A stretch of 64,000 nt of DNA from Melioribacteraceae bacterium (GTDB taxonomy: Bacteria; Bacteroidota; Ignavibacteria; Ignavibacteriales; Melioribacteraceae), in contig JAIOZI010000016.1 in NCBI GenBank assembly GCA_021740785.1, positions 19,651 through 83,650 of the forward strand, read 5' to 3'. The notes below the pieces were generated by a model that ran no database searches, was not told the DNA's origin, and was given only the letters and a program-made list of their open reading frames with translations. Below, piece by piece: positions 15,921 to 24,919 of the stretch. Both the position numbers and the translations under genes were made by a program. The stretch's first letter is position 1. Every line of letters begins with the position of its first letter.

Positions 15921-16936
15921 AAGAGCAATTAGAAAAAGTAATTAACGGTATCAACTTAACCTTCGATGAATCTTATAATGTGATGTATTCTATTATGAGC
16001 GGCAATGAAAATAATTCAAAAATCGCATCACTTCTTACAGCCTTAAAAATGAAAGGCGAATCAAGCGAAGAAGTTGCCGGCTTCGTTAAAGCGATGCGCG
16101 AAAAAGTTATACCGATAAAATGTGATGACGAGCGGGTAATTGATGTCTGCGGTACAGGCGGCGATGGCTCCGGGACATTTAACATTTCAACAGCCGTATC
16201 TTTTGTTGCAGCAGGATCGGGAGTAAAAGTTGCTAAGCACGGCAATAGATCGATTTCAAGTAAAAGCGGCAGTTCGGATGTTCTTCACGAGCTTGGAGTA
16301 GACGTACAGCTTTCTCCCGGACTTTCCGAGAGAGCATTAAATGAAATCGGTATCGCATTTTTGTTCGCTCCTCTGTATCATCCGGCAATGGCGCATGTAG
16401 CACCGATTAGAAAGGAACTTGAGTTTAGATCAATATTTAATATACTCGGACCGCTTACAAATCCGGCTCGGACTAGGAAACAGCTAATCGGTACTTTCAA
16501 CGAGAACACCGCCAAACTTATGTCGGAAGCAGTGAAATTATTAGAGATGGATAAGGTATGTTTTATTTGTACCGAAAACAGGTATGATGAAATCACATTA
16601 ACCAATACAAGCAACGTAATCGAAACAATAAATCATAACTCAATGTATCTTTATCAACTTACACATGAGGATTTCGGCTTTCCTAAATTAAATCTTTCAC
16701 AGCTTCAGGGCGGGTCTGCAAAAGAAAATGCAGAAATAATAAACAGCATTTTCAATGAAAAAGAAAAAAACGCACCTTACTATGTTGTGGCTGCAAATGC
16801 CGCGCTGGCATTAAAAGTATCCGGTATATCAGATGATTTGAATGAATGCAGAGAGATTGCTGAAGAGTCTATTCAATCCGGAAAAACTTTGCAAAAATTA
16901 AAAGAGTTGAAAGAATTTGGTGATAAACATAAATGA
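15917..16936 (+). CDS. trpD: Anthranilate phosphoribosyltransferase
   Basis: 339 residues from the ATG at 15917, preceded by GGAG and overlapping the trpG stop; an in-frame upstream start at 15881 would lie deep in trpG and is rejected. The enzyme transfers phosphoribose from PRPP to anthranilate. Visible motifs are the PRPP-binding loop CGTGGDGSGTFNIST (about residues 76-90), KHGNRSISSKSGSSDVL (about 107-123) and the RKELEFRSIFNILGPLTNP block. Length matches the family. It overlaps trpC by 4 bp. Confidence 0.96.
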   Translation: MKEQLEKVINGINLTFDESYNVMYSIMSGNENNSKIASLLTALKMKGESSEEVAGFVKAMREKVIPIKCDDERVIDVCGTGGDGSGTFNISTAVSFVAAGSGVKVAKHGNRSISSKSGSSDVLHELGVDVQLSPGLSERALNEIGIAFLFAPLYHPAMAHVAPIRKELEFRSIFNILGPLTNPARTRKQLIGTFNENTAKLMSEAVKLLEMDKVCFICTENRYDEITLTNTSNVIETINHNSMYLYQLTHEDFGFPKLNLSQLQGGSAKENAEIINSIFNEKEKNAPYYVVAANAALALKVSGISDDLNECREIAEESIQSGKTLQKLKELKEFGDKHK

Positions 16937-17727
16937 AAATTCTTGATGAAATAATTGAAGTGAAAAAAGAAGAAGTAAAAATACTGAGATCGAAATACAC
17001 TTTATCATCCTTTAGTGATTCCGAATATTTCAGTAAACCCGGCTTAAGTATCTCCGCAAAAATTAGATCAGAAGAAAATATATCCATAATCGCCGAGATA
17101 AAAAAAGCCAGCCCCTCAAAAGGAACTATCCGTGACAATTTCAATCACATGCAGGTTGCGGATGCATATATTAATGCCGGTGTTTCGGCAATCTCGGTTT
17201 TAACTGACGTAAATTTTTTCCAGGGCTCAATTAAATTTCTGAATGATATCGCTGGGATTAAACAAATTCCCCTGCTCAGAAAAGATTTTATAATTGACGA
17301 ATACCAGGTTCTTGAAGCGAAATCTAACGGAGCTGATTTTGTTCTGCTTATTTGTGAAGTTTTATCAAAAATGCAAATCAATGACTTAACTCATGCGGCA
17401 ATCGAAAATGATTTGGAGGTTTTGCTTGAATTACACTCGGATAATCAATTAGAGAAAATTGATTTTACGCTGAATAAATTGATTGGAGTAAACAATAGAA
17501 ATCTAAAAGACTTTTCTGTGGATTTGAAAACTACCAAACTTATAAAGGATAACCTCCCAAGCGATATTCTAGTTGTCTCCGAATCGGGAATAGGTAATGA
17601 ATCCGACATTAAATTTTTGAAAACTTCAGACATAGATGCAGTTTTAGTCGGAGAACATTTTATGAGATCTGAAAACATTGAAAACAGCGTAAATGAAATG
17701 AAAAGATGGTGCTATAATGAAAGTTAA
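16933..17727 (+). CDS. trpC: Indole-3-glycerol phosphate synthase
   Basis: 264 residues, a full-length single-function TrpC. It closes the ring of carboxyphenylamino-deoxyribulose phosphate to indole-glycerol phosphate in a TIM barrel. The catalytic motif IAEIKKASPSKGTI is near residues 52-65, LLRKDFIIDEYQV near 113-125, IGVNNRNLKDF near 177-187, and VVSESGI near 207. The start codon overlaps the trpD stop in ATGA, and the end overlaps trpF by 11 bp. Confidence 0.96.
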   Translation: MKILDEIIEVKKEEVKILRSKYTLSSFSDSEYFSKPGLSISAKIRSEENISIIAEIKKASPSKGTIRDNFNHMQVADAYINAGVSAISVLTDVNFFQGSIKFLNDIAGIKQIPLLRKDFIIDEYQVLEAKSNGADFVLLICEVLSKMQINDLTHAAIENDLEVLLELHSDNQLEKIDFTLNKLIGVNNRNLKDFSVDLKTTKLIKDNLPSDILVVSESGIGNESDIKFLKTSDIDAVLVGEHFMRSENIENSVNEMKRWCYNES

Positions 17728-18328
17728 AATTTGCGGAATAACAAATCTTGATGATGCGCTTATATGTATTGATAATGATTGTGATGCGCTTGGATTTATT
17801 TTCCATGAAAACAGTAAGCGATTCATTCATTATGAAACAGCAGTTAAAATTATCAAACAGCTTCCCCCACTTGTGATGAAGGTCGGGGTTTTTGTGAACA
17901 TGGAAATGAAAGAAGTAAATGAAATATCAAATAAATCCGGTTTAAACGCAGTACAGCTTCATGGGGATGAATCCCCTGAATACATAACACGGATTAATCT
18001 GCCTGTAATAAAAAGCTTTAGAGTAAATGGAAATTTTAATTTCGATTTACTCGATGATTATAAAACCCATCTTCTGCTTGATGCATATGATGCAAAAGAG
18101 TTCGGCGGAACCGGTAATAAGTTCGATTGGAACTTGATACCGGGAAACATAAAAAACAAAATTATTCTAGCCGGGGGGATCTCCGAATCAAATATCGAGT
18201 TTATTTTTAGGGATATAAAACCGGCGGCTATTGATCTTTCATCCTCTCTTGAATCTTCACCCGGCAAAAAAGATCATGCAAAAGTAAAATCATTTATGAA
18301 GTTATTTAATGAATTAAGGAGAATATAA
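17717..18328 (+). CDS. trpF: Phosphoribosylanthranilate isomerase
   Basis: 203 residues, a normal stand-alone TrpF. It catalyses the Amadori rearrangement of phosphoribosylanthranilate. The catalytic Cys6 is in VKICGITN, and the catalytic Asp is in LLLDAYD near residue 118. The QLHGDESPEY segment and the IILAGGISESN phosphate-binding region complete the barrel. It overlaps trpC by 11 bp and shares one base with the following DAHP synthase gene. Confidence 0.95.
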   Translation: MKVKICGITNLDDALICIDNDCDALGFIFHENSKRFIHYETAVKIIKQLPPLVMKVGVFVNMEMKEVNEISNKSGLNAVQLHGDESPEYITRINLPVIKSFRVNGNFNFDLLDDYKTHLLLDAYDAKEFGGTGNKFDWNLIPGNIKNKIILAGGISESNIEFIFRDIKPAAIDLSSSLESSPGKKDHAKVKSFMKLFNELRRI

Positions 18329-19347
18329 TGTTGATAATAATGGGACTCGATTCCCCGGATAAAGATGTCGAAAACGTAAAAGATAAGGTCAAATCAAATG
18401 GCTGCGTACCTCATGTAATTCCGGGAGCTTCAAAACTTGCAATCGGAATAACAGGTCCTACAAACAAATTAAATGATGAGGATTTTCAGCTAATGCCATC
18501 CGTGCAGGAAGTTGTTAGAGTTACAAAGAAATATAAACTCGTTAGCAGACAGATGAAAAACGAAGATACGGTTATTGATTTCGGCAGCGCGAAAGTTGGG
18601 AATAAAGAATTAATGATAATTGCCGGACCATGTTCGGTGGAAAGCCGTGACCAAATATTCGATATTGCCGGACAGTTAAAAGAAATGGGAATTAAATTTT
18701 TACGCGCCGGTGCATACAAACCGCGCAGCAGTCCGTATTCATTTCAAGGTTTGAAAGAGAAAGGAATTGAATATCTGCTCGAAGTTAAGAAAGAACTTGG
18801 AATGAAGATAGTAACCGAAGTATTAAATCCCGGAACCCTTGGTATTGTAAGTGAAGCGGCTGATATTATTCAGATAGGCGCCCGCAATATGCAGAACTTT
18901 ACTTTAATTGAAGAAGCCGGCAAGACAGGCAAACCAATTCTATTAAAACGCGGCATGTCTGCAACAGTTGAGGATTTACTGTTGAGCGCCGAATACATAC
19001 TGTCGCAAAATAATTATAATGTTATTTTATGTGAGCGCGGTATCCGAACATTCGAAACATCAACTCGAAACACACTTGACTTAAATGCGATTCCTGTAAT
19101 AAAACAAAATTCACATTTACCAATTATTGTCGATCCGTCACATGGTATAGGTATCGGTGATAAGGTACCGAACATGGCATTAGCAGCCGTAGCTTCGGGC
19201 GCAGACGGATTAATGATAGAAGTACATCACAAACCGGAAAGCGCTCTATCCGATGGGTATCAATCGCTTACACCCAAGAAGTTTAAAGAGCTGCTTAACA
19301 AATTGAGTGAGTTAGCGCCAATTGTAAACAAGGAACTAAAATTATGA
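18328..19347 (+). CDS. aroF: 3-deoxy-7-phosphoheptulonate (DAHP) synthase, type I beta
   Basis: 339 residues. An N-terminal ferredoxin-like or ACT-like regulatory module (about 1-70) precedes a KDO8P/DAHP synthase barrel: [14 protein letters not shown] (about 94-107), [44 protein letters not shown]. It joins phosphoenolpyruvate and erythrose 4-phosphate as the first step of the shikimate pathway. The N-terminal extension is typical of Thermotoga-type enzymes, where it mediates feedback inhibition. Here it is embedded between trpF and trpB, overlapping both, so entry into aromatic synthesis is co-regulated with tryptophan output. Confidence 0.95.
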   Translation: MLIIMGLDSPDKDVENVKDKVKSNGCVPHVIPGASKLAIGITGPTNKLNDEDFQLMPSVQEVVRVTKKYKLVSRQMKNEDTVIDFGSAKVGNKELMIIAGPCSVESRDQIFDIAGQLKEMGIKFLRAGAYKPRSSPYSFQGLKEKGIEYLLEVKKELGMKIVTEVLNPGTLGIVSEAADIIQIGARNMQNFTLIEEAGKTGKPILLKRGMSATVEDLLLSAEYILSQNNYNVILCERGIRTFETSTRNTLDLNAIPVIKQNSHLPIIVDPSHGIGIGDKVPNMALAAVASGADGLMIEVHHKPESALSDGYQSLTPKKFKELLNKLSELAPIVNKELKL

Positions 19348-20552
19348 TAGAACCGAATTACAACTACCCCGATTCATCCGGCAAATATGGTAAGTTCGGC
19401 GGTCGGTATGTACCGGAAACATTGATGAGTGCATTATCCGAATTGGAGGAAACTTATAAACAGCTTAAAAACGAGACTGAGTTTTTAAGTGAATTAAATG
19501 ATCTTCAAAAAGATTACAACGGCAGACCCACTCCATTGACCTTTGCAAAACGGTTAACTGAACATTACGGCAAAGCTAAAATTTATATGAAGCGGGAGGA
19601 TCTTTGTCACACCGGCGCTCATAAAATGAATAATGCGCTTGGTCAGATATTAATTGCAAAAAGACTCGGTAAAACAAGAATAATTGCCGAGACCGGCGCT
19701 GGGCAGCATGGAGTTGCAACTGCTACGGTTTGCGCAAAGTTCGGATTGAAATGTATAGTTTATATGGGTGAGGTTGATGTTGAAAGACAATCGCTGAATG
19801 TATTCAGAATGAAAATGCTCGGTGCTGAAGTAATTCCGGTAACAGCAGGCAGCCGGACACTGAAAGATGCAACAAATGAAGCAATCAGAGATTGGGTTAC
19901 AAATGTTCGGGATACGCATTACATAATCGGATCGGTTGTTGGTCCTCATCCCTACCCAATGATTGTGCGCGATCTGCAATCCGTAATTGGAATCGAAACA
20001 AAAGAACAAATTTTGGAAAAGGAAAATAAACTTCCGAATTACATCCTGGCATGTGTCGGAGGCGGTTCCAATGCAGTCGGTATTTTCTATCCCTTCGTTG
20101 ATGAGAAAGAAGTGGAACTTATTGGAATTGAAGCGGGTGGATACGGGATTCAATCTAATAAACACTGCGCTACTTTAACGCTGGGTTCCGAAGGAATTTT
20201 TCAGGGCATGAAAACTTATCTGCTTCAAAATCATAACGGGCAGGTTGCGGAGGTTCATTCAATATCTGCCGGTTTGGATTATCCCGGTGTTGGACCTGAG
20301 CATAGTTTTCTCAAAGATATTAAACGTGCAAAGTATTTTTCTGTAACCGATGATGAAGCGCTAGAAGCCACTGTTCGAGTCTCGGAAAAAGAAGGAATTT
20401 TGATCGCCCTGGAAACTGCTCATGCGTTTGCCCATCTCGAAAAACTTATGCCGCAGACTTCACCCGGGGAAATTGTAATAGTAAATACAAGCGGGCGGGG
20501 CGATAAAGATCTAAACACAATTATTCAAAAACTTGGGAGTAAGTTCGAATGA
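19344..20552 (+). CDS. trpB: Tryptophan synthase beta chain
   Basis: 402 residues, full length for TrpB1. The PLP-binding lysine is Lys94 in [13 protein letters not shown]; the phosphate-binding GGGSNA loop is near residue 235, and [14 protein letters not shown] near 115 is diagnostic. It condenses indole with serine to tryptophan, receiving indole through a tunnel from TrpA. It overlaps the DAHP synthase gene by 4 bp and trpA by 4 bp. Confidence 0.97.
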   Translation: MIEPNYNYPDSSGKYGKFGGRYVPETLMSALSELEETYKQLKNETEFLSELNDLQKDYNGRPTPLTFAKRLTEHYGKAKIYMKREDLCHTGAHKMNNALGQILIAKRLGKTRIIAETGAGQHGVATATVCAKFGLKCIVYMGEVDVERQSLNVFRMKMLGAEVIPVTAGSRTLKDATNEAIRDWVTNVRDTHYIIGSVVGPHPYPMIVRDLQSVIGIETKEQILEKENKLPNYILACVGGGSNAVGIFYPFVDEKEVELIGIEAGGYGIQSNKHCATLTLGSEGIFQGMKTYLLQNHNGQVAEVHSISAGLDYPGVGPEHSFLKDIKRAKYFSVTDDEALEATVRVSEKEGILIALETAHAFAHLEKLMPQTSPGEIVIVNTSGRGDKDLNTIIQKLGSKFE

Positions 20553-21337
20553 GTTTTATACAAAACCATATTGAAAAATTGAACAAGAATAATAGAAAAG
20601 CGCTCTCAATTTTTTTAACAGCCGGTTTTCCGAACAAAGCTGAATTTGTTGATTTGGCATGTGACGTTATTGATGCCGGTGCCGATATGCTTGAAATTGG
20701 AGTTCCCTTCGGCGATTCGCTTGCAGACGGACCAGTGATTCAATCTTCTTTTACCGAGTCTCTAAATCAAAACATAACCTTACAAAATTCATTGGATTTT
20801 ATAAAAGAAATTAAATCGAAAAAAAACATACCAGTATTACTAATGAGCTCTTCGAATCCGGTTTATAGATTCGGTTTGGAAAAATTTGCGAAGGCTGCGT
20901 CTGATTCCGGAGTTGACGGTTTAATCATTCCCGATGTTCCTATTGAAGAATACAATGATTTTTTTACAGATGATCTAAATAGATTCGATAAAATATTATT
21001 AACAACACCGACATCGCCTGAAGAACGAATAAATAAAATTGATGAGCTGAGCACCGGGTTCGTTTATTGTGTGAGTGTTGTCGGGATCACCGGCTCTCGT
21101 GATAAATTCAGTGAAGATGTAATTGAAAACATAAAGCGGACGTATTCATTAATTAAAAAGAATAAAATGCTCATAGGTTTTGGGATTTCCAGCGGTGAAA
21201 GTATAAAAAGGTTTTCACAGTTTAGCGATGGAGTAATTGTTGGCAGTGCAGTGATTAAATCACTTTTTAATTATAACGGCGAATATAATAAAACATTAGA
21301 GTTAGTCGGCGAATTAAGCTCCGCATGTGAGAATTAA
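20549..21337 (+). CDS. trpA: Tryptophan synthase alpha chain
   Basis: 262 residues. The two catalytic residues fall at their canonical numbers, Glu49 in MLEIGVPF and Asp60 in [18 protein letters not shown] (about 131) and the [10 protein letters not shown] phosphate loop (about 210) are present. It cleaves indole-glycerol phosphate to indole for TrpB. It is the last gene of the operon; a small convergent gene follows within 2 bp, and no clear terminator was seen between them. Confidence 0.96.
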   Translation: MSFIQNHIEKLNKNNRKALSIFLTAGFPNKAEFVDLACDVIDAGADMLEIGVPFGDSLADGPVIQSSFTESLNQNITLQNSLDFIKEIKSKKNIPVLLMSSSNPVYRFGLEKFAKAASDSGVDGLIIPDVPIEEYNDFFTDDLNRFDKILLTTPTSPEERINKIDELSTGFVYCVSVVGITGSRDKFSEDVIENIKRTYSLIKKNKMLIGFGISSGESIKRFSQFSDGVIVGSAVIKSLFNYNGEYNKTLELVGELSSACEN

Positions 21338-21338
21338 C

Positions 21339-21521
21339 TCACTTAGCGCCGAAACACTTATTGTGCTTATTATTGTATCTTTTGAAGTAATCGCACCAAA
21401 CGGCTAAATCTTTCCGGCATGCACCGATTGCGTCCGGATCTGTAAAGTCGGCGAATTGACATGAATAATCGCAGAATACAGGAAAAACTTGTTTCTCTTC
21501 TTTTTTAATCTTCTTTTTCAT
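21339..21521 (-). CDS. Small Cys-rich protein, unknown function
   Basis: 60 residues on the opposite strand, ending 1 bp from the trpA stop. A Lys-rich N-terminus (MKKKIKKEEK) is followed by a compact region with five cysteines (FCDYSCQ, GACRKDLAVWC, NKCFG) and conserved-looking aromatics. The spacing of the cysteines suggests a small metal-binding or disulfide fold. The frame is bounded tightly and its composition is unlike a random open frame, so it is probably real. I do not recognise the family; function is unknown. Confidence 0.6.
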   Translation of the reverse strand: MKKKIKKEEKQVFPVFCDYSCQFADFTDPDAIGACRKDLAVWCDYFKRYNNKHNKCFGAK

Positions 21522-21617
21522 AACTGGAATAATTCCAAATAATATGTTTATGATGAGAATTATAACAAACTTTATTATCTTTCACAATTCTATTCACGAG
21601 GATTAAGTAATCTACTT

Positions 21618-22361
21618 ATGAATATTTACAATTATTTGCTGGATGTAATAAATAAAAAGGGGGCTGCATATCTCCTGTTGATTGACCCGGATAAAATGCC
21701 TGTTGAAAAGTCCGAGAAATTTGCCGGCATCTGCGCATCTGCCGGGGTTGACGCATTTTTAATCGGCGGCAGTTTAATGCTTAGTGGAAATTTGGATGAA
21801 TCAATTGAAGCAATTAAAAAGCATAGTAATATTCCGGTTATAATTTTCCCGGGAAGTGTGAGTCAGGTTTCGCCTGCTGCGGATGCACTTTTATACATCT
21901 CATTAATCAGCGGCAGGAATGCAGATCAAATAATCGGTAAACATATAATGGCAGCGCCTTCGATTAAAAAATTCGGAATTGAACCCATCTCAACCGGCTA
22001 TATGTTGATTGAATCGGGCAAAGTTACAACTGCCGAATATATGAGCGGAAGCAAACCGATACCTAGACATAAACCCGAAATTGCAGCAGCTACCGCACTT
22101 GCCGCGCAATACATGGGAATGAAACTCGTTTACCTGGAAGCAGGCTCCGGCGCTGATAATCCTGTTCCCAACGAAATGATAAAATTAGTTTCATCCCAAT
22201 GCGAGATTCCGGTTATCGTCGGTGGCGGAATTCGTGACAGTAACACAGCAAGTGAAAAAGTTAAATGCGGAGCAAAAATAATTGTAACAGGTAACTTTTT
22301 TGAAGATGATGACAATTGGGAAAGAATAAAAGAATTTGCCGAAGCAATTCATAATAAGTAA
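21618..22361 (+). CDS. Geranylgeranylglyceryl phosphate synthase-like protein (PcrB/GGGPS)
   Basis: 247 residues, a complete TIM barrel of the GGGPS/PcrB family. The N-terminal LLLIDPDKM (about 20-28), IGGSLML, YLEAGSGADNPVP (about 173-185) and IVGGGIRD (about 196) match the group II enzymes found in archaea and Bacteroidetes. The enzyme links a polyprenyl chain to glycerol-1-phosphate, the first ether-lipid step. The role in bacteria of this lineage is not settled. It stands alone downstream of the trp operon. Confidence 0.9.
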   Translation: MNIYNYLLDVINKKGAAYLLLIDPDKMPVEKSEKFAGICASAGVDAFLIGGSLMLSGNLDESIEAIKKHSNIPVIIFPGSVSQVSPAADALLYISLISGRNADQIIGKHIMAAPSIKKFGIEPISTGYMLIESGKVTTAEYMSGSKPIPRHKPEIAAATALAAQYMGMKLVYLEAGSGADNPVPNEMIKLVSSQCEIPVIVGGGIRDSNTASEKVKCGAKIIVTGNFFEDDDNWERIKEFAEAIHNK

Positions 22362-22520
22362 GCGAGTAATTAATCTATTTTATTTGATGAACATAAGAGT
22401 GAATTAAATCATTTTTAATTTATCGATTTGAAAAAACCAACCAAATTGAAAACGATATATTTGAAGATAAAATTCAATAACTGTTAGTGTGTCGTGGTTA
22501 AATATTCTGAAAGGTAGTTT

Positions 22521-23102
22521 ATGAACAAACAAAAATTTATTACTGAATCCTTATTTGAAAGCTCACAGGTTAAACTCGAAATTGAACAAACATGTTCTGC
22601 TGAGATTTTAAATGCAGTTGAGTTAATTACCAAGTCAATTCAAAGCGGACACAAATTACTTCTATGTGGAAACGGCGGTAGCGCTGCCGATGCACAACAC
22701 ATCGCAACCGAATTTATGATACGGTTAAGTCATGACATTGATCGACCTGCAATGCCGGCAATTGCACTCACTACCGATACTTCTAATTTAACCGCAGGCG
22801 GCAATGACATTGGATTCGAAAACGTGTTTGCCCGCAATGTACAGGGTTTAGGAGCAGAAGGGGATATACTTTTGGGAATTTCGACAAGCGGAAATTCTGC
22901 TAATGTTATTAAAGCTGTTGAAATGGCGAAATCAAAAAATATGAAAACTATCGCACTCCTCGGCGGTTCAGGCGGTGAACTTAAAAACATTGTTGATTTA
23001 TCTATAACAATTCCATCCAAAAACGTACAGAGAATTCAAGAAGGACATATAACCGTTGCACATATTATTTGTGAATTGGTTGAAGGAGAATTGTATTCAT
23101 AA
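22521..23102 (+). CDS. gmhA: SIS-domain protein, D-sedoheptulose 7-phosphate isomerase
   Basis: 193 residues, the standard GmhA length. The SIS fold is marked by KLLLCGNGGSAADAQHIATE (about 49-68), with LTTDTSNLTAGGND and LGISTSGNSANVIKA (about 115-129) following. GmhA makes D-glycero-manno-heptose 7-phosphate for LPS inner core. A heptosyltransferase-like GT9 gene is present in the same window (53209), which fits a heptose-containing envelope glycan. It is transcribed alone. Confidence 0.9.
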   Translation: MNKQKFITESLFESSQVKLEIEQTCSAEILNAVELITKSIQSGHKLLLCGNGGSAADAQHIATEFMIRLSHDIDRPAMPAIALTTDTSNLTAGGNDIGFENVFARNVQGLGAEGDILLGISTSGNSANVIKAVEMAKSKNMKTIALLGGSGGELKNIVDLSITIPSKNVQRIQEGHITVAHIICELVEGELYS

Positions 23103-23104
23103 CT

Positions 23105-23268
23105 CAATTAAGATTCTTGTTAAAAAAAATGCACTCTGTTTGCTCTTGATGTTATGAGTGTCCTGTAATTCTCTTTTGCTCATCATCTAAAACGAAATAT
23201 CTATAGCGCTAATTGCTTTCTTATTTTTCATTGATATTTTTTTTCTTAACAAGAAGAATCAATTAATT
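23105..23268. repeat. Small element bounded by imperfect inverted repeats
   Basis: The left arm (23105-23130, containing AAGATTCTTGTTAAAAAAAA) is roughly complementary to the right arm (23232-23268, containing TTTTTTCTTAACAAGAAGA), with a 3-nt insertion. About 100 bp lie between them and hold no open frame. This may be a MITE-like remnant or a long-range RNA stem; only symmetry supports it. Confidence 0.35.
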
Positions 23269-23349
23269 TGAATTTCATTCCTTCATTACGATTAAAAAAT
23301 TATATTCTAATTTAATTGAGAAATGTAGATAATCTTAGCTTAGGAAATT

Positions 23350-23375
23350 AACAGGCGGTTTGTCTGCCGCCTGTT
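23350..23375. terminator. Intrinsic terminator between gmhA and the beta-helix gene
   Basis: AACAGGCGG (23350-23358) pairs with CCGCCTGTT (23367-23375) around an 8-nt loop; a T-rich stretch follows at 23387-23394 on the plus strand. It sits between converging genes. Confidence 0.75.
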
Positions 23376-23408
23376 ATCTATTAGCATTTTTTTATAATCA
23401 ACAGCACT

Positions 23409-24833
23409 CTACCTGATTAAGATCATTTTCTTAATATCAATAAAATTATCTGTTTTTAACTGATAGAAATACACACCACTGGATAAACCTCTTGCGTTAA
23501 ATTCCACATTATAATTTCCCGCTGATTTTCTTTCATTAATTATAGCAGCTACTTCACTCCCCAACATATCATAAACTTTGAGTTCCACTTTACCCGCTGC
23601 CGGAACTTGAAAACTAATTACTGTTGTAGGATTAAACGGATTCGGATAATTTTGCAAGAGTTCAAATTCATTTATAACTTCACTTTTTTTTTCATCAACA
23701 GAAACTATATTATCGGGAAATGGGAATCTCATCGGTCCGCCGTAAGCGCCCATATCATTTCTTTCTGTTCCCATAGATGGAAAAATTGCAGCGGAACCGT
23801 CAAACGGATCATAAAAAATTTCATCCGGGCTGCCCGCATCAATGCACGGCGAATCACCGGCTAAGTAAAAATTCATTGAAGCAAACGAAGGGTTTTCACT
23901 AATATTATTATCTCCTTCAAACCCATCTTCAACGTCATTGTATGACGCTTCAACCGTACCGCTCACTTTAGAAATTTGAGTTCCGTTATCCTGACTATTT
24001 CCCCAGCAGATATTGTTACGTATAGCAGCATTTGATCCCCAAACTAAAATTCCACCCCCCTGCCCTGCAACACCGCCGCTTCCGCTTGATGAATTTTCAA
24101 CAATAGTATTATTCTCAATTAAAATTGAACTGCATTGATTAAGCCAAATTCCACCGCCGCCGTAAGTTGGAGCCGATGCATATTCACCGACTGTGTTATT
24201 ATAAATTAAATTATTCTTAATCGTCCCTTCGGAGTAATTCATTACAATTCCACCGCCGTACATACCTTTGTTAGCTATTATAATATTACCGATAATCTTC
24301 GGATTCCCGTCCCCGCACCTAATACCGCCGCCTCCGGCGCTTTCGGTAAACCTAGCCTTCTTAATCGCTTCGTTTTCTCTTATTATATTATGTTTGATTG
24401 TCGGAGAACTGAATGCAGTTAAAATCCCGCCGCCTTCATAATATGTTCCGGCACCGTGTTCGTCAAGCCACTTTGTTCCTCTACCCCCGGTAATTGTAAA
24501 TCCTTCCAACACCGCGGAGGAATCCTCACTATTTATGAATAAAACGCAGCTTGCAGTATCGGAATGTGCCGGTAGACTTCCATTGATAATCGTTTCAGCT
24601 ATGTGAGTTACATCGCCGTCTGTTACAAATTCCGAGCCGACAGTTATACCTTTGCCTTTAAAATTGATATTCTCGAAATAAGTTCCCTCCGAAACAAGCA
24701 CCGTATCGCCATTAATTGCTGCATTTATTGCTTCCTGTATTGTAGAATAATCTTCCGGAACTTTCAAAATTCCGGCAATTGCGGTTGTGCAGTATATTAG
24801 TAGAATAATAGAAAACGTGATTAATTTATTCAT
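23409..24833 (-). CDS. Secreted right-handed beta-helix protein with T9SS type A sorting domain
   Basis: 474 residues from the ATG at 24833, which has GGAG 8-11 bp upstream and opens a clear signal peptide (MNKLITFSIILLIYCTTAIA); an in-frame ATG 39 bp further upstream lacks these. The body (about 20-370) is a pectate-lyase-like parallel beta-helix: VPEDYSTIQEAINAA, then rungs such as GGGIWLNQCSSILIENNT. The last 80 residues form a type A C-terminal sorting domain starting LLQNYPNPFNPTTVISF and ending FIDIKKMILIR, which directs export and surface attachment through the type IX secretion system. Substrate is unknown, most likely polysaccharide or adhesion. Confidence 0.88.
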   Translation of the reverse strand: MNKLITFSIILLIYCTTAIAGILKVPEDYSTIQEAINAAINGDTVLVSEGTYFENINFKGKGITVGSEFVTDGDVTHIAETIINGSLPAHSDTASCVLFINSEDSSAVLEGFTITGGRGTKWLDEHGAGTYYEGGGILTAFSSPTIKHNIIRENEAIKKARFTESAGGGGIRCGDGNPKIIGNIIIANKGMYGGGIVMNYSEGTIKNNLIYNNTVGEYASAPTYGGGGIWLNQCSSILIENNTIVENSSSGSGGVAGQGGGILVWGSNAAIRNNICWGNSQDNGTQISKVSGTVEASYNDVEDGFEGDNNISENPSFASMNFYLAGDSPCIDAGSPDEIFYDPFDGSAAIFPSMGTERNDMGAYGGPMRFPFPDNIVSVDEKKSEVINEFELLQNYPNPFNPTTVISFQVPAAGKVELKVYDMLGSEVAAIINERKSAGNYNVEFNARGLSSGVYFYQLKTDNFIDIKKMILIR

Positions 24834-24919
24834 CGGGCAATTCTCCAAATTAAATATTATAAAATGATGCAAATTTATAAATTGAAATGCATGTTGTCGT
24901 CCGAACTGAAGAATTAGTA

